A stretch of DNA of 64,000 nucleotides from Gordonia aichiensis NBRC 108223 (GTDB lineage: Bacteria > Actinomycetota > Actinomycetes > Mycobacteriales > Mycobacteriaceae): positions 59,406 through 123,405 of the forward strand of contig NZ_BANR01000015.1 of the NCBI RefSeq assembly GCF_000332975.1, read 5' to 3'. The notes beneath the pieces are model-generated. The model was given only the letters and a program-made list of their open reading frames with translations, searched no databases and was not told the DNA's origin. Made by a program: the position numbers and the translations under genes. Below are positions 7,518-16,969 of this stretch, in pieces (position 1 is the first letter of the stretch; each line of letters opens with the position of its first letter).

Positions 7518-10500
7518 TTAGGTCCCATGCAGCTTCGACGTTGCGTCTATCGCTTCGATCAAGGTGACCAGCTGCTGGACTCTGGACAAAGGAAAAACCT
7601 GAGTCGGTCCCTGTGGTGCGCTGTCGGTGAAGGGAGGTTCGAACAGTTGACCACCGTCCATCGCACCATTCCGCGTTAGGCAGTCAACTACGAGTCCTAC
7701 AAAGTGAATCTGGTCTGCAGTAGCGCTGCTGTCCTTTATGAACTCAGCAAATGACTCGTTGACCGACTGACGATCCAGCCCTACGAGCGATCGGATAAAA
7801 CGTCCGAGGCCGTGTGCGTCGTCGATCGCTTGTTGAAGTTCATCCTCTGACCCAGCGCCACTGCGCGCAAGAAGCTCCTGCAGTGAGTGAATGTCGTTCT
7901 GCGTCAACGGCTTCCCGGTCCTCAGCTTCTGCAGCGCGAGGTTATCCGGTTGCCGGCGCAGGTAGTCGCGCATCTTGGCGTTGAAGCGTTCCTTGTCTGT
8001 GCCGGTCGCCGTGTGCGGCATGTCGACCTCGGTGATGTCGCCGGTGAAGGTGTCCTGGATATCGGTATAGACGATCGGCTGCTTCGTCTTCTCGAGTAGC
8101 CCGACGAGGGAGCGCAACTCTTTACGTGCCTCTTCAAGCATCTCTGGGGTGACGTCGTCCCACCACTCCTCGGATGCGACTTCTCTCAGCAGTTCTTCCT
8201 TAGCTTTGATCTTGGGGATGGTGAGTTGCTCGAGGAGTCCGTCGGCGATGGTGCGGACTTTGTCTTCTTGAAGTTCGAGGGTACTGTCGTCGGCTTCGAT
8301 GACGGCGAGTTGTCCGCGCAGGACGATGAGGTCGAAGCGTTTGGCCATTTCGTCCGTATCGCGGATGGTGGTGGGGAGGTAGGCAAGGTTGTCAACGATG
8401 TCGCGGACCTTCTGTTCGGTCAGCGACTCCCACTCGGCGCGGTCACGGTAGACCTCGACCTGCTTGCGGCGCGGCCGGACCAGAAAGTTCTCGAGGTTCA
8501 TTCCCGCGACCTGGGTGTGCAGAACATCGGTGATCTGTTCACGCAGGTCGATGTTCGTGCGCGAGCGGTCAAGTGCCCACACGACGTCGGTGCGGGCGGT
8601 GAACAGTCGCTCCGACAGTGACGCCGGCAGGCGTGCTTCGGCCGGTGCCGGGTGCGCGTTGAAGAACTCGACGTTGCCGCAAAGGTCGAAGATGAAGAAG
8701 TCTGTCTTGTCTTGTCCCGGCCCGTACAGGTCAGGCCGCAGGCGGGTGCCGCGGCCGACCATCTGCCAGAACTTGGTCTTCGACCGCACGGGTTTGAAGA
8801 ACACCAGGTTGCAGACGTCGGGGACGTCGATGCCGGTGTCGAGCATGTCGACGGAGATCGCGATGTGCGGGCTCGTATCCGCTTGAGAGAACTTGTCTAT
8901 GAGGTCTTGGCCGTGAGATACGGCGTGGGTGATGACGGCAGCGAACTGCCCGTTGTATTGCGGGTAGTTGCGGTCGAAGCGCTGCGCGATGAAGTCGGCG
9001 TGTTTCTGGTTCTTGGCGAAGATGATGGTCTTGCCGAGGCGGTCACCGCCGGCGACGCGGTGACCTCGGGTCATGAGCACTTCGAGTGCTTTGTCGACGG
9101 TGTCGGTGTTGAACAGCCATTTGTTGACCGCTTCAGACGAGACCTCGTCGGGGTACTCGTCCGGGTCGACATCTTCGCCCCAATCCTCGCCCTCCCAACG
9201 CTTCTTCTCCTCGTCGGACAGATCGTCGTACTTGATGCCCGATCGCGGGAAGGCCAGTGGCACGGTCACGGCGCGTGGTGGGACAAGAAAGCCATCTTTG
9301 ATGGCTTCGTCGAGGCTGTAATCGTCTGTGGGGACACCGGTTTCGAGGTTGAACAGCTGGTAAGTGTTGTAGTCGACTTCGTCTTTGGGAGTGGCGGTCA
9401 GCCCGAGGAGGTAGGAATCGAAGTATTCGAAGATCCGCCGATACTTTTGGTACACCGACCGGTGGGCTTCGTCGATGACGACCAGATCGAAATGCCCGGG
9501 GCCGAAGCGGCGTCGGCCGTTGTCGAGGTCGTTGATCAGCCCCATCATCGTCGGGTAGGTGGACACGTAGACGCGGCCGTCGGTGTTCTTTTCGGTGAGC
9601 AGGTTGACCGGTGAGGTATCCGGCAGGAACGTCTTGTAGGCGTTGACCGCCTGTTTGACCAGAGCTTTGCGGTCGGCGAGGAACAGGATGCGTTTGGCCC
9701 AGTTCGCTCGCATCAGCATGTCCGACAGGGCGATCACCGTGCGCGTCTTGCCGGATCCGGTGGCCATCACCAGCAGCGCGGCGCGTTGGCGGTTGATCTC
9801 GAAGCCTTCGGTGACGTTGCGGATCGCCCTCGTCTGGTAGGGCCGTTCCACGATCGTGGTGTTGATGTCGATGTCGGCGAGTTTCTTTCGGGTGGTGCGG
9901 CGCTGGATCTCCAGGGCGAGCTCGTCGCGGGTGTAGAAGCCCTCGACTTCCCGTGGTGGGTAGTTCTCGTCGTCCCACAGCCAGGTATCGAACCCGTTGG
10001 TGTAGAAGATGATCGGTCGCAGGCCGTGCATCTGCTGGAGGCAGTCGGCATAGAGCTTGGCTTGATGTTGTCCGACGGTGGCGTCCTTGGAGGTGCGTTT
10101 CGCTTCTACCACCGCCAGGGGCCTTCCGTCGGTGCCCCACAACACGTAGTCGACGAAACCGTTCTTGCCGTCGGGCATCCCGGTCACCGGGTATTCCCGC
10201 ACCCGCGGGGCGTCGACATCCCATCCGGCTTCACGCAGCAGCAGGTCGATGATGTCGGTGCGGGTGCGGGCTTCGTCGTAGTCGTGGGTGTCGGCATGCT
10301 TGGCTGCCGCAGCGTGTGCGGCGGCGACCTGGGCACGCAGCTGGGCGACCAGCTCTTCAAGGCTGGTGTGGGTGGCGTCCGCTGCTTTCAGTTGTTCGTC
10401 GCGCGCCAGCAGCTGCTCGGTGAGGTCTGCGCGCACATTGGCGGCTTCTTCGAGTTGGGCGTCCTTCGCCTCGAGCTCGGCACCGAGTTTCTGCAGCTGG

Positions 10501-10967
10501 GCCATCGTTTTGGCGACGGCAGCTCCGCCGCCCGGCTTCGGGAGTGCGGCTCGGTCGAGCTTCTGCCCTGGTGTCGGCTTCGATTCGGGCTGGGTGGCAT
10601 AGGTGCGGGCCAGCCACGACAGAACGTGGAACAGTTCTTCAAGCAGGCGGACGCCGGATTCCTGCCCGATCGGACGATCGTCGTGAACGGCGTGGTTGCC
10701 CGCCCGCCGAATCAGGTCCAGTTTCGACTGCACCGGGCCCGGCACGAGCGCCTGGAACGCCGGGTCGTGGATGCGGGCCGACAGATCATCCTTGTACGGC
10801 TTGTCCAGGCCATTGACGGTGTAGAGCCACTTGACGACCGCCTCAACCGTCCGCCGCGCATAGAAGCAGGTCGAACGGCTGTCGAACAGCGCATCACGTT
10901 CGGCGTTCTTCGCCGAGCCGTAGACCTGCGGCCACTCGGCCTGCAGGAAGTCGAAGTTGCCGGGCAC
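7518..10967 (-). CDS. hsdR: Type I restriction endonuclease subunit R
   Basis: About 1,149 residues from the GTG at 10967, which has a strong AGGAGG Shine-Dalgarno. An N-terminal DUF4145-like region (about 20-120) and a coiled coil (about 165-225) precede the HSDR_N nuclease. The nuclease has FVDY (Asp near 272) and VVEAKR (Glu-x-Lys near 287), a PD-(D/E)xK active site. The SF2 motor follows, with ATGSGKT near 404, DEAH near 497 and a LGLTATP motif. The C-terminal third is EcoEI-type. The subunit translocates DNA and cuts when HsdMS finds unmethylated sites. It is separated from hsdM-hsdS by a nested cassette and must have its own promoter in the 170-bp divergent gap at 10968-11138. Confidence 0.95.
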   Translation of the reverse strand: MPGNFDFLQAEWPQVYGSAKNAERDALFDSRSTCFYARRTVEAVVKWLYTVNGLDKPYKDDLSARIHDPAFQALVPGPVQSKLDLIRRAGNHAVHDDRPIGQESGVRLLEELFHVLSWLARTYATQPESKPTPGQKLDRAALPKPGGGAAVAKTMAQLQKLGAELEAKDAQLEEAANVRADLTEQLLARDEQLKAADATHTSLEELVAQLRAQVAAAHAAAAKHADTHDYDEARTRTDIIDLLLREAGWDVDAPRVREYPVTGMPDGKNGFVDYVLWGTDGRPLAVVEAKRTSKDATVGQHQAKLYADCLQQMHGLRPIIFYTNGFDTWLWDDENYPPREVEGFYTRDELALEIQRRTTRKKLADIDINTTIVERPYQTRAIRNVTEGFEINRQRAALLVMATGSGKTRTVIALSDMLMRANWAKRILFLADRKALVKQAVNAYKTFLPDTSPVNLLTEKNTDGRVYVSTYPTMMGLINDLDNGRRRFGPGHFDLVVIDEAHRSVYQKYRRIFEYFDSYLLGLTATPKDEVDYNTYQLFNLETGVPTDDYSLDEAIKDGFLVPPRAVTVPLAFPRSGIKYDDLSDEEKKRWEGEDWGEDVDPDEYPDEVSSEAVNKWLFNTDTVDKALEVLMTRGHRVAGGDRLGKTIIFAKNQKHADFIAQRFDRNYPQYNGQFAAVITHAVSHGQDLIDKFSQADTSPHIAISVDMLDTGIDVPDVCNLVFFKPVRSKTKFWQMVGRGTRLRPDLYGPGQDKTDFFIFDLCGNVEFFNAHPAPAEARLPASLSERLFTARTDVVWALDRSRTNIDLREQITDVLHTQVAGMNLENFLVRPRRKQVEVYRDRAEWESLTEQKVRDIVDNLAYLPTTIRDTDEMAKRFDLIVLRGQLAVIEADDSTLELQEDKVRTIADGLLEQLTIPKIKAKEELLREVASEEWWDDVTPEMLEEARKELRSLVGLLEKTKQPIVYTDIQDTFTGDITEVDMPHTATGTDKERFNAKMRDYLRRQPDNLALQKLRTGKPLTQNDIHSLQELLARSGAGSEDELQQAIDDAHGLGRFIRSLVGLDRQSVNESFAEFIKDSSATADQIHFVGLVVDCLTRNGAMDGGQLFEPPFTDSAPQGPTQVFPLSRVQQLVTLIEAIDATSKLHGT

Positions 10968-11138
10968 CGTGCCTCCTTTCCAACCTGTCCGATCTTGGCA
11001 CACAACTTGTGCCGACTGACGTAAGCCGGCCAGACTACGTCGCTCCTCTGACAGGTTGAATTTGCAGACTTCGCCAGGACAGTGTCGGTACCGCCGGGCA
11101 CAATCGACTCGCTCGATCACCCACGCGAAGGAGGCCCG

Positions 11139-11300
11139 ATGTCACTCGAGGCGAACAGAACCGCGTTCATCGCAGACCAACTCTACGAACTCGTGGCAAT
11201 GCCGCTCCTCGGCCTTGACTTCACGATCACACTCAAGCCCGGCCCGACGGGATTGCAGTTGACCGCCGACTCGCTCGATGATGACGACAGATCGTCGTGA
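11139..11300 (+). CDS. Small protein, first gene of nested cassette
   Basis: 53 residues starting at ATG 11139 behind GAAGGAGG, a near-perfect Shine-Dalgarno. It contains FIADQLYELVAMPLLGLDFT and an acidic tail (DDDDRSS). No family is recognised. Its TGA overlaps the GTG of the next gene (GTGA, 11297-11300), and the next two genes are coupled in the same way, so three genes form one translational unit. The unit is divergent from hsdR. A small regulator, inhibitor or adaptor of the GIY-YIG protein is possible but unproven. Confidence 0.65.
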   Translation: MSLEANRTAFIADQLYELVAMPLLGLDFTITLKPGPTGLQLTADSLDDDDRSS

Positions 11301-11761
11301 CGTGCGACGGTGAGCACTGGGTGGACGACGATCCTGCTGTCGAAAGTGACGCCCACTCGTCCACGGGCATGCCTTGGGCTCCATTGGTTCCCGACGAAGT
11401 CCCGGAGATTGATCCGTCCGACGAGGATGCGCGCCCCGACCAGTTCATCGCCACCGCGAAGGCACTTGCTGAGCTGGTAGCCCTGTTCACAACGCTAGTT
11501 GCGAGCGGCTGGCTTGTGAGGGTGAACTTCGTCGATTCAAAGGATGCCGCGACTGGCACGGCTCAGATCCGCCTCGACGCGGGAGTCCAAGACACCGACG
11601 CGGGCCGCGCGGCGACGGCGCTCCGTGCACTGCGTCTACGAGCGGACTTCTCTCGACTGGAGGCGACGTACGCACCGCAAGACGTGACTGACACAGCGCG
11701 GTGGGGGTTCTCTGACGACTCGCTCGTGGCAATTGCCGCAACCGGCGAGCCCACCTCGTGA
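11297..11761 (+). CDS. Hypothetical protein, second gene of nested cassette
   Basis: 154 residues, acidic in the first 45 (many Asp/Glu/Pro). Then comes a predicted alpha/beta region (FIATAKALAELVALFTTLV..WLVRVNFVD and ALRALRLRADFSRLEATYAP). No known motif is seen. The start GTG overlaps the upstream stop and its own stop TGA overlaps the next start (11758-11761), so stoichiometric expression with both neighbours is likely. Position inside a restriction locus suggests defence or its control, but the sequence gives no function. Confidence 0.65.
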   Translation: MTCDGEHWVDDDPAVESDAHSSTGMPWAPLVPDEVPEIDPSDEDARPDQFIATAKALAELVALFTTLVASGWLVRVNFVDSKDAATGTAQIRLDAGVQDTDAGRAATALRALRLRADFSRLEATYAPQDVTDTARWGFSDDSLVAIAATGEPTS

Positions 11762-13146
11762 GGATCAACGCTGTGCAGACCTATGCGGTCAGCAGCGCAC
11801 CGATGTGGACTCTCCACGCTGGAATTGATGCCCCAATCCAGCGCCACGCCGCGGGAAGCCCAATGAAGGCCTCTGCCCTCATCCAGCCGCCAAACACGCC
11901 GCCGAACACGCCAGCCGAGATCGACGAGCGCCGGGAAGCAGTGGACACGTGGGCATGGAACAACGATTTCGGGCCGGCGATTGAACCGGCGAAACCCGCG
12001 AATGTCCAGGGAGCCCTCGACAAGCTCGATGCCGGAACCGTCGGCTACTACCTCCTCGAGTTCACAAACGGGGATTGCTATCTAGGCCAGTCGATCTCGA
12101 TCGCTGACCGACTCAAAGGGCATCGCACGGTGCACAAGGACATCCGCAGCGTTCGCCTGCTGCCCGACCCCGCCGCACGAAGCCTCGTGAATCCGCTCAG
12201 GCATCTTCTCGACCGCGAGACAAGCCTGATCCACAGCCTCCAAACCGCTGGGCTGCCTGCACGTAACAAGGCGCAGATGACCTACCTGACCGGCGACGGC
12301 CTTCCGATCGACGAGATCTTTGAGTCGATCGGAACGACGGCTGCAGACTGGCTCTACGATCCCATCAGCTGCAACCGGAGTGACCGAGAAGCTGGGCGGG
12401 CCCTCACACCAAGCGCGGACCAGCTGGCGGCCGGGGAGGCCGCGTACAAGCGCTGGCTTGAACGGACAGGAGAGCACGCCGACGCCGTGCGGTCGCTATT
12501 TCGGACATACATGGCGCGCTGCCTGCCGCTTCCGCTGCACACTGAATACCTGCACTGGGTACTCAGCTCGCCCCAGGTCATCCCACGCCATCGCACGCTG
12601 TCGAACCTCGACATCGGCTGGACTGAAGCCTTCAGGACAATGATCGGCAAAGACGGACACCTGAGCGGGATGCTGCACGTCAACGGCATCGGACTCCTCG
12701 ACGACCACATGTCCGACGACGCCTTGGTCAGGTTCATGCGTCAACACCCCGGTGTGAGCGTCACGCAATCCCCCTATCAGGCTGCCGGCCCCTTCAATCT
12801 GATGCTCTGGGCACCAGACCTCGAATCGGTCGCTGATCTTCTCGATGACACCGCAGTCACCCGCGCGGCCGCGATCGCAGCCCTACATCTCATGCGAAAG
12901 GCCAAACCCGGGAAGAACAGGAAAATCACACAATCCCATTCTGGTAAACGCAATCCTCGGGATCGTGCGGTAGTACGGTCAATCGCGAAATCAGTCGAAG
13001 AAGTCCTCATCGACTTCGACGACGGTGAATATATCTCGCGTCTGAACCCCGATGCCGTACTTGATCATCAAGCCAGCAAGCCGCTCGCCATCGATCAGGA
13101 TGACGCGTGTGCTCACGCTGCTGGCGTACTCGCGGGCACCAGGTGA
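11758..13146 (+). CDS. GIY-YIG nuclease domain protein, third gene of nested cassette
   Basis: 462-residue ORF. Residues about 95-130 read VGYYLLEFTNGDCYLGQS then RLKGHRTVHKD, matching GIY-YIG nuclease motifs (GYY...CYLG, a following Arg and His). A family Glu may be RETSLIHSLQ. The remaining 300 residues are alpha/beta without a recognised family and end with a basic stretch (RKAKPGKNRKITQSHSGKRN). The last 52 codons are antisense to the 3' end of the Mrr-like gene (12991-13146), so either the two genes truly overlap tail to tail or the original stop has been lost. The GTG start is coupled to the upstream gene. A DNA-cutting effector is inferred. Confidence 0.7.
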   Translation: MRINAVQTYAVSSAPMWTLHAGIDAPIQRHAAGSPMKASALIQPPNTPPNTPAEIDERREAVDTWAWNNDFGPAIEPAKPANVQGALDKLDAGTVGYYLLEFTNGDCYLGQSISIADRLKGHRTVHKDIRSVRLLPDPAARSLVNPLRHLLDRETSLIHSLQTAGLPARNKAQMTYLTGDGLPIDEIFESIGTTAADWLYDPISCNRSDREAGRALTPSADQLAAGEAAYKRWLERTGEHADAVRSLFRTYMARCLPLPLHTEYLHWVLSSPQVIPRHRTLSNLDIGWTEAFRTMIGKDGHLSGMLHVNGIGLLDDHMSDDALVRFMRQHPGVSVTQSPYQAAGPFNLMLWAPDLESVADLLDDTAVTRAAAIAALHLMRKAKPGKNRKITQSHSGKRNPRDRAVVRSIAKSVEEVLIDFDDGEYISRLNPDAVLDHQASKPLAIDQDDACAHAAGVLAGTR

Positions 13147-13911
13147 GAACGAGCTTGTCGTGATAAAGATTCCGCGCGATGCGCCCATGCCGTGCAGCGC
13201 GCCGACGAATGCCTGGATGTCGGGGCGGCCCACGGTGTTCCCCTGCCCGTACCGCTTCGCCTGCACGTAGATCTGGTCGAGGCCAAGTGCGTCCTGATCG
13301 ATGACGCCATCGACGCCGCCATCGCCCGTCCCGCCAAGTCTGGTTGCCTTCTGTTCGGTGCCGCCGTATCCCATCGCAACTAGCAACTCGAGGACAGCTG
13401 TTTCGAGGAAGTCCGGTGTCTGTTCGCGGATACGTTTGATCAGGTCGGTCTTGACCTCATCGTGCAGGCGGGCAACGCCCTCGATGATCTGCTCTAGCGG
13501 TTCGACCGTTGATTCGTGCACGACGGGCGGCCTGACCGGGTTCGGGGAAGCCGACGGCGCGTACGCCTGATAAGCAGGGATCAGCTTCAGATGAGCATCG
13601 CTGATATCCCCGGTGTGCTCGGCGAGGAACGCGATGCCAGCATCGGTGATCTGATACGTCGCACGACGAGGCCGGTCAACCAACTCAGCACGCACCAAAT
13701 CCGACAGCGCCCAACCACAACGCCCCTCGGCCCGATTCCCGCCTGTCGCAACCTGCTCACCCAGCTGCTCGGCGGTGAGCTGCATGTATGCGAGGACATC
13801 CGCCACCAGTTCACGACGTGACCGAGTCTTGCGATCAGCCATGACCTGAAGGGTCGGACGCAGGAATCCCTGCCAGACAGGCAGATCCGACACTCTGGCT
13901 CCTGCAGTCAC
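12991..13911 (-). CDS. Mrr-like type IV restriction endonuclease
   Basis: 306 residues. The N-terminal half is an Mrr_N winged helix (RRELVADVLAYMQLT...YQITDAGIAFLAEH). The C-terminal half is the Mrr_cat PD-(D/E)xK fold, with FLETAVLELLVAMGYGG, GTGDGGVDGVI (Asp) and IYVQAKRY (Gln-x-Lys). Mrr enzymes cut DNA carrying certain methylated bases. The GTG start at 13911 overlaps the hsdS stop (GTGA), so it is the third gene of the hsdM-hsdS-mrr operon. A methyl-directed nuclease fused into a type I operon could punish incoming foreign methylation. It must spare the host's own HsdM marks. Confidence 0.88.
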   Translation of the reverse strand: MTAGARVSDLPVWQGFLRPTLQVMADRKTRSRRELVADVLAYMQLTAEQLGEQVATGGNRAEGRCGWALSDLVRAELVDRPRRATYQITDAGIAFLAEHTGDISDAHLKLIPAYQAYAPSASPNPVRPPVVHESTVEPLEQIIEGVARLHDEVKTDLIKRIREQTPDFLETAVLELLVAMGYGGTEQKATRLGGTGDGGVDGVIDQDALGLDQIYVQAKRYGQGNTVGRPDIQAFVGALHGMGASRGIFITTSSFSPGAREYASSVSTRVILIDGERLAGLMIKYGIGVQTRDIFTVVEVDEDFFD

Positions 13912-15065
13912 AGTTCACCCCGAAATGATGCGTACTGTAGGGACGAAAACAGCTCCGTGCTGGCATCCGCTGCCCTCACACTTCGCATCCTGAGGCCCCA
14001 GACTCTCTTGACAAAACCTGCGTATTCCTCACACGCATCGACGGACGGAACTAACAGAGTAATTTCGGAGAATGCCGACTTACTGACCAATCCCTTCATA
14101 CCTCCGGTCGAAGCATCTTGGATAAGTCGCTTTGCGACTCGCATCTGGTAGTACCAAAATTCGGTCGGTAGTTCAAAGGGAGTGAAAGCGGTGATCTGCT
14201 GATTGAAAGAGACGTCGCGATCCGCTATCGCCACGTTTCCAATTGAATTCGGGCTCCCCGCAATACATGTCACGAGCAACGAGCGGCGGGCCGCGATTCT
14301 GGACCGGGCCATGCCGGCCGCTGATAACCCCTCGGAGGCACGGCGAAGGAACGGCGTCTCGGGATCGATATTGTCGGACTTGATCCATTCAATGTCGTCC
14401 CCGTAGAGCGCGGTTTGCGCCCTGGGAGGGGTATTCCCAGTTGTTACTGTTCCTAATTTCCCAATAGGCTCGGAGGGTAACCGCTTTGGGTTCGTGGTCG
14501 GCATACCGAACCGAGATACGAATTCCGAGAGTAGCAACTCATCGATGCGCCCGACTACACATTTTCGCTTTGCGCGGAGGGTGTCGGCGTGGTCGAGGAT
14601 GGCTGCGATGCGGCGTTGTTCGGGGAGGGGAGGAAGCGGCAATCGCAGCGACGCCACGTTTTCGCGCGTTACCCCCTTGATCGTGGCACCCCGGGCCATC
14701 GCTGCGAGGCCCTCGGCGCTAGACCGAAGAAAGTGCTTGAGGTAGCCAACATCTGCACTTTCACGGTCCACGACAAGCGCAGTTATATCCTGACTGAACG
14801 AGATGTCCTCAGTGGCAACCGCAACCTTGCCGACGCTAGTCCGTGTTACCAAGAGCAAATTTCCTGGACGAGCGAGGTTCGCCGCGGATCGACTCAACCC
14901 CAAATCAGTGATGAAGGACCGTGCCGGCGCAATTCGTCCATCAACAATATCTGCACCGGTGATCCAGGGAATCTCGCCGCCATAGTATTCGGGCTGATTC
15001 TTACTTGGAGTACCGCCATTTATGAAACTGCAAACTTCGTCGAGTCGGGCCGTAGAGCTGCTCAT
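13908..15065 (-). CDS. hsdS: Type I restriction-modification specificity subunit S
   Basis: 385 residues with two target-recognition domains. TRD1 starts near residue 6 (LDEVCSFINGGTPSKN..EYYGGEIPWITGADI) and TRD2 near residue 200 (IGKLGTVTTGNTPP..LYGDDIEWIKSDNI). The central spacer LPPLPEQRRIAAILDHADTLRAKR is the conserved helix. It sets the DNA sequence recognised by the HsdM2S methylase and by HsdR. Its ATG overlaps the hsdM stop by four bases. TRD2 and its flanks are less GC-rich than hsdM, as is usual for domain shuffling. A C-terminal conserved helix is short. Confidence 0.93.
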   Translation of the reverse strand: MSSSTARLDEVCSFINGGTPSKNQPEYYGGEIPWITGADIVDGRIAPARSFITDLGLSRSAANLARPGNLLLVTRTSVGKVAVATEDISFSQDITALVVDRESADVGYLKHFLRSSAEGLAAMARGATIKGVTRENVASLRLPLPPLPEQRRIAAILDHADTLRAKRKCVVGRIDELLLSEFVSRFGMPTTNPKRLPSEPIGKLGTVTTGNTPPRAQTALYGDDIEWIKSDNIDPETPFLRRASEGLSAAGMARSRIAARRSLLVTCIAGSPNSIGNVAIADRDVSFNQQITAFTPFELPTEFWYYQMRVAKRLIQDASTGGMKGLVSKSAFSEITLLVPSVDACEEYAGFVKRVWGLRMRSVRAADASTELFSSLQYASFRGEL

Positions 15066-16585
15066 TCGGCACTACCTGCGAGCATCTGGCGGAGTTCGGC
15101 GAGGCCGGATTGGATGTCGAGTTCGAGTTTGTCGAGTTCGTCGAGGATCTCTTCGGGTGCGCGGTGTTCAACTTCGTCGTGGACGATCTCCTTGTAGCGG
15201 TTGAGGCTGAGGTCGTAGCCCTGCTCTTCGATGGCGTTCCGCGGAACGCAGAACGACTGCTCAGTCCGCTCGCGCTTGCGCTCTGCGCCATCGCGTTCGG
15301 CCCAGCGGGCGAGGACGTCAGGCAGGTTGTTCTTGGCGTGCTCCTCGTCGCTGAGTTCGGCCACCGGCCCGAGCTTGTCGCCATCGAGCAACGCGGTTCG
15401 CTTGTCATCGAGCGAGAATCCGTCGGCCTGGACGTCGTAGAACCAGACGTGGTCGGTGCCGCCCGAGTTGGTTTTGGTGAAGAACAGGATCGCGGTGGAC
15501 ACACCCGCATAGGGCTTGAACACACCCGACGGCAACTTCACGACGGCGTCGAGTTTGTGGTCGTCGACGAGCATCTTGCGGAGGGTCTTGTGGGCCTTGG
15601 ACGAGCCGAATAGCACCCCGTCGGGCACGACGACGGCTGCGCGGCCGCCAGGCTTCAGCAGCCGCAGGAACAGGGCGAGGAACAGGAGTTCGGTCTTCTT
15701 GGTCTTGACGATCTGCTGGAGGTCTTTGGCGGTGTTCTCGTAGTCCAGGCTGCCAGCGAAGGGCGGGTTTGCGAGCACCAAGGAGTAGGCACCGGCGTCT
15801 CCGGTGTTGGCTTCGGCGAGGGAGTCTCGGTAGCGGATGTCGGGTTGTTCGACGCCGTGCAGCAGCATGTTCATCGATCCGATGCGCAGCATGGTGTTGT
15901 CGAAGTCGAAGCCGTGGAACATGTCGTGGTGGAAGTGTTTGGCGCCTGTGCCGGAGTTGATGTCGGCGGCGTGGTGTTCGCGCATGTATTCGGTAGCCGC
16001 GACGAGGAAGCCACAGGTGCCCGACGCGGGGTCGACGATGGTGTCGCCGGGTTCGGGGGCCATCATCTCAACCATCAGTTTGATGATGTGGCGGGGCGTT
16101 CTGAACTGGCCGTTCTGGCCGGAGCTAGCGATCTTGGCGAGCATGTACTCGTAGACGTCGCCCTTGGTATCGAGGTCGCGCATTTCGATCTTGTCCAGGA
16201 GGTCGACGACCTTGGTGAGCATGCCCGGATTGGGGATCGATAGGCGGGCGTCCTTCATGAAGTGGGCGTAGGTGGAGTCCTCGTCACGCATGGTGCGGAT
16301 GAACGGGAACACCTCCTCGTCCACGGTGCGGAACATGTCCTCGGGGCCGTAGTTCTTGAACTCCGACCAGGACAGCTCGGTCCGCTCGACCGGAAATGGA
16401 TTGCCGGTGACCGGCTTCTTGGTGAGATTGGCGCGATTGAGGGCGAGTTGTTGCTCGTCGTCCAGTCGGCGGATGAACAGCAGGTAGGTGATCTGCTCCA
16501 TCACCTCCAAAGGGTTGGATATGCCGCCCGACCAGAATGCGTCCCAGACGGCGTCGACCTTGCTCTTCTGTTCTCCCGTGATCAC
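15062..16585 (-). CDS. hsdM: Type I restriction-modification methyltransferase subunit M
   Basis: 507 residues, full length. There is an N-terminal HsdM_N helical domain (VDAVWDAFWSGGISNPLEVMEQITYLLFIRRLDD), a SAM-binding motif DPASGTCGF near residue 186 and a catalytic NPPF near residue 273. The enzyme methylates adenine N6 within the site chosen by HsdS and so protects host DNA. The start is a GTG at 16585 after GGGAGT. It is first in the hsdM-hsdS-mrr operon; the promoter should be in 16586-16640. hsdR lies apart, beyond the nested cassette. Confidence 0.95.
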   Translation of the reverse strand: MITGEQKSKVDAVWDAFWSGGISNPLEVMEQITYLLFIRRLDDEQQLALNRANLTKKPVTGNPFPVERTELSWSEFKNYGPEDMFRTVDEEVFPFIRTMRDEDSTYAHFMKDARLSIPNPGMLTKVVDLLDKIEMRDLDTKGDVYEYMLAKIASSGQNGQFRTPRHIIKLMVEMMAPEPGDTIVDPASGTCGFLVAATEYMREHHAADINSGTGAKHFHHDMFHGFDFDNTMLRIGSMNMLLHGVEQPDIRYRDSLAEANTGDAGAYSLVLANPPFAGSLDYENTAKDLQQIVKTKKTELLFLALFLRLLKPGGRAAVVVPDGVLFGSSKAHKTLRKMLVDDHKLDAVVKLPSGVFKPYAGVSTAILFFTKTNSGGTDHVWFYDVQADGFSLDDKRTALLDGDKLGPVAELSDEEHAKNNLPDVLARWAERDGAERKRERTEQSFCVPRNAIEEQGYDLSLNRYKEIVHDEVEHRAPEEILDELDKLELDIQSGLAELRQMLAGSAE

Positions 16586-16969
16586 TCTCGCGTACTCCCA
16601 AACAGTCGTGGTGAACCCGAACAGAACTGTATAGCGCGCCTCTCAGACAATTCGCGGACGACCTTGGTGCGACACGCCCAACGGCAAACGCAACCTTTGA
16701 CTTGTGATGCGCGCCCCGAGGACGTGAGTCGTCGTCCGCCGTTCACGCCAAATGCTCCACAAAAGCGAGCCAGCAGGTAGCTGCACAGCCCCTACCTGCA
16801 CTTTCGGCTGCCCTTGATGCGCATATCGCGCACCGTGCGCACTACGCGTGGTGTGCGCACTACGCGCGCGATGCGGCCATGACGAGGCCAGGATGCATCC
16901 CGACCAACGCCTCGGAGTGTGGTGGCATTGATCCCGGAAGTCCCCGGAACTACCCGGTAGGAGGCACTG
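16586..16969. promoter_or_regulatory. Intergenic region with 14-bp direct repeats upstream of small RHH-like gene
   Basis: No gene is supported here. Two exact copies of GTGCGCACTACGCG lie at 16835-16848 and 16853-16866, 18 bp start to start, inside a run of CGCG-rich half-sites (ATATCGCGC..., ACGCGCGCG). They lie about 100 bp upstream of the small gene at 16970. Phased direct repeats of this kind are typical operators for ribbon-helix-helix regulators. The left part must contain the hsdM promoter. Confidence 0.5.
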
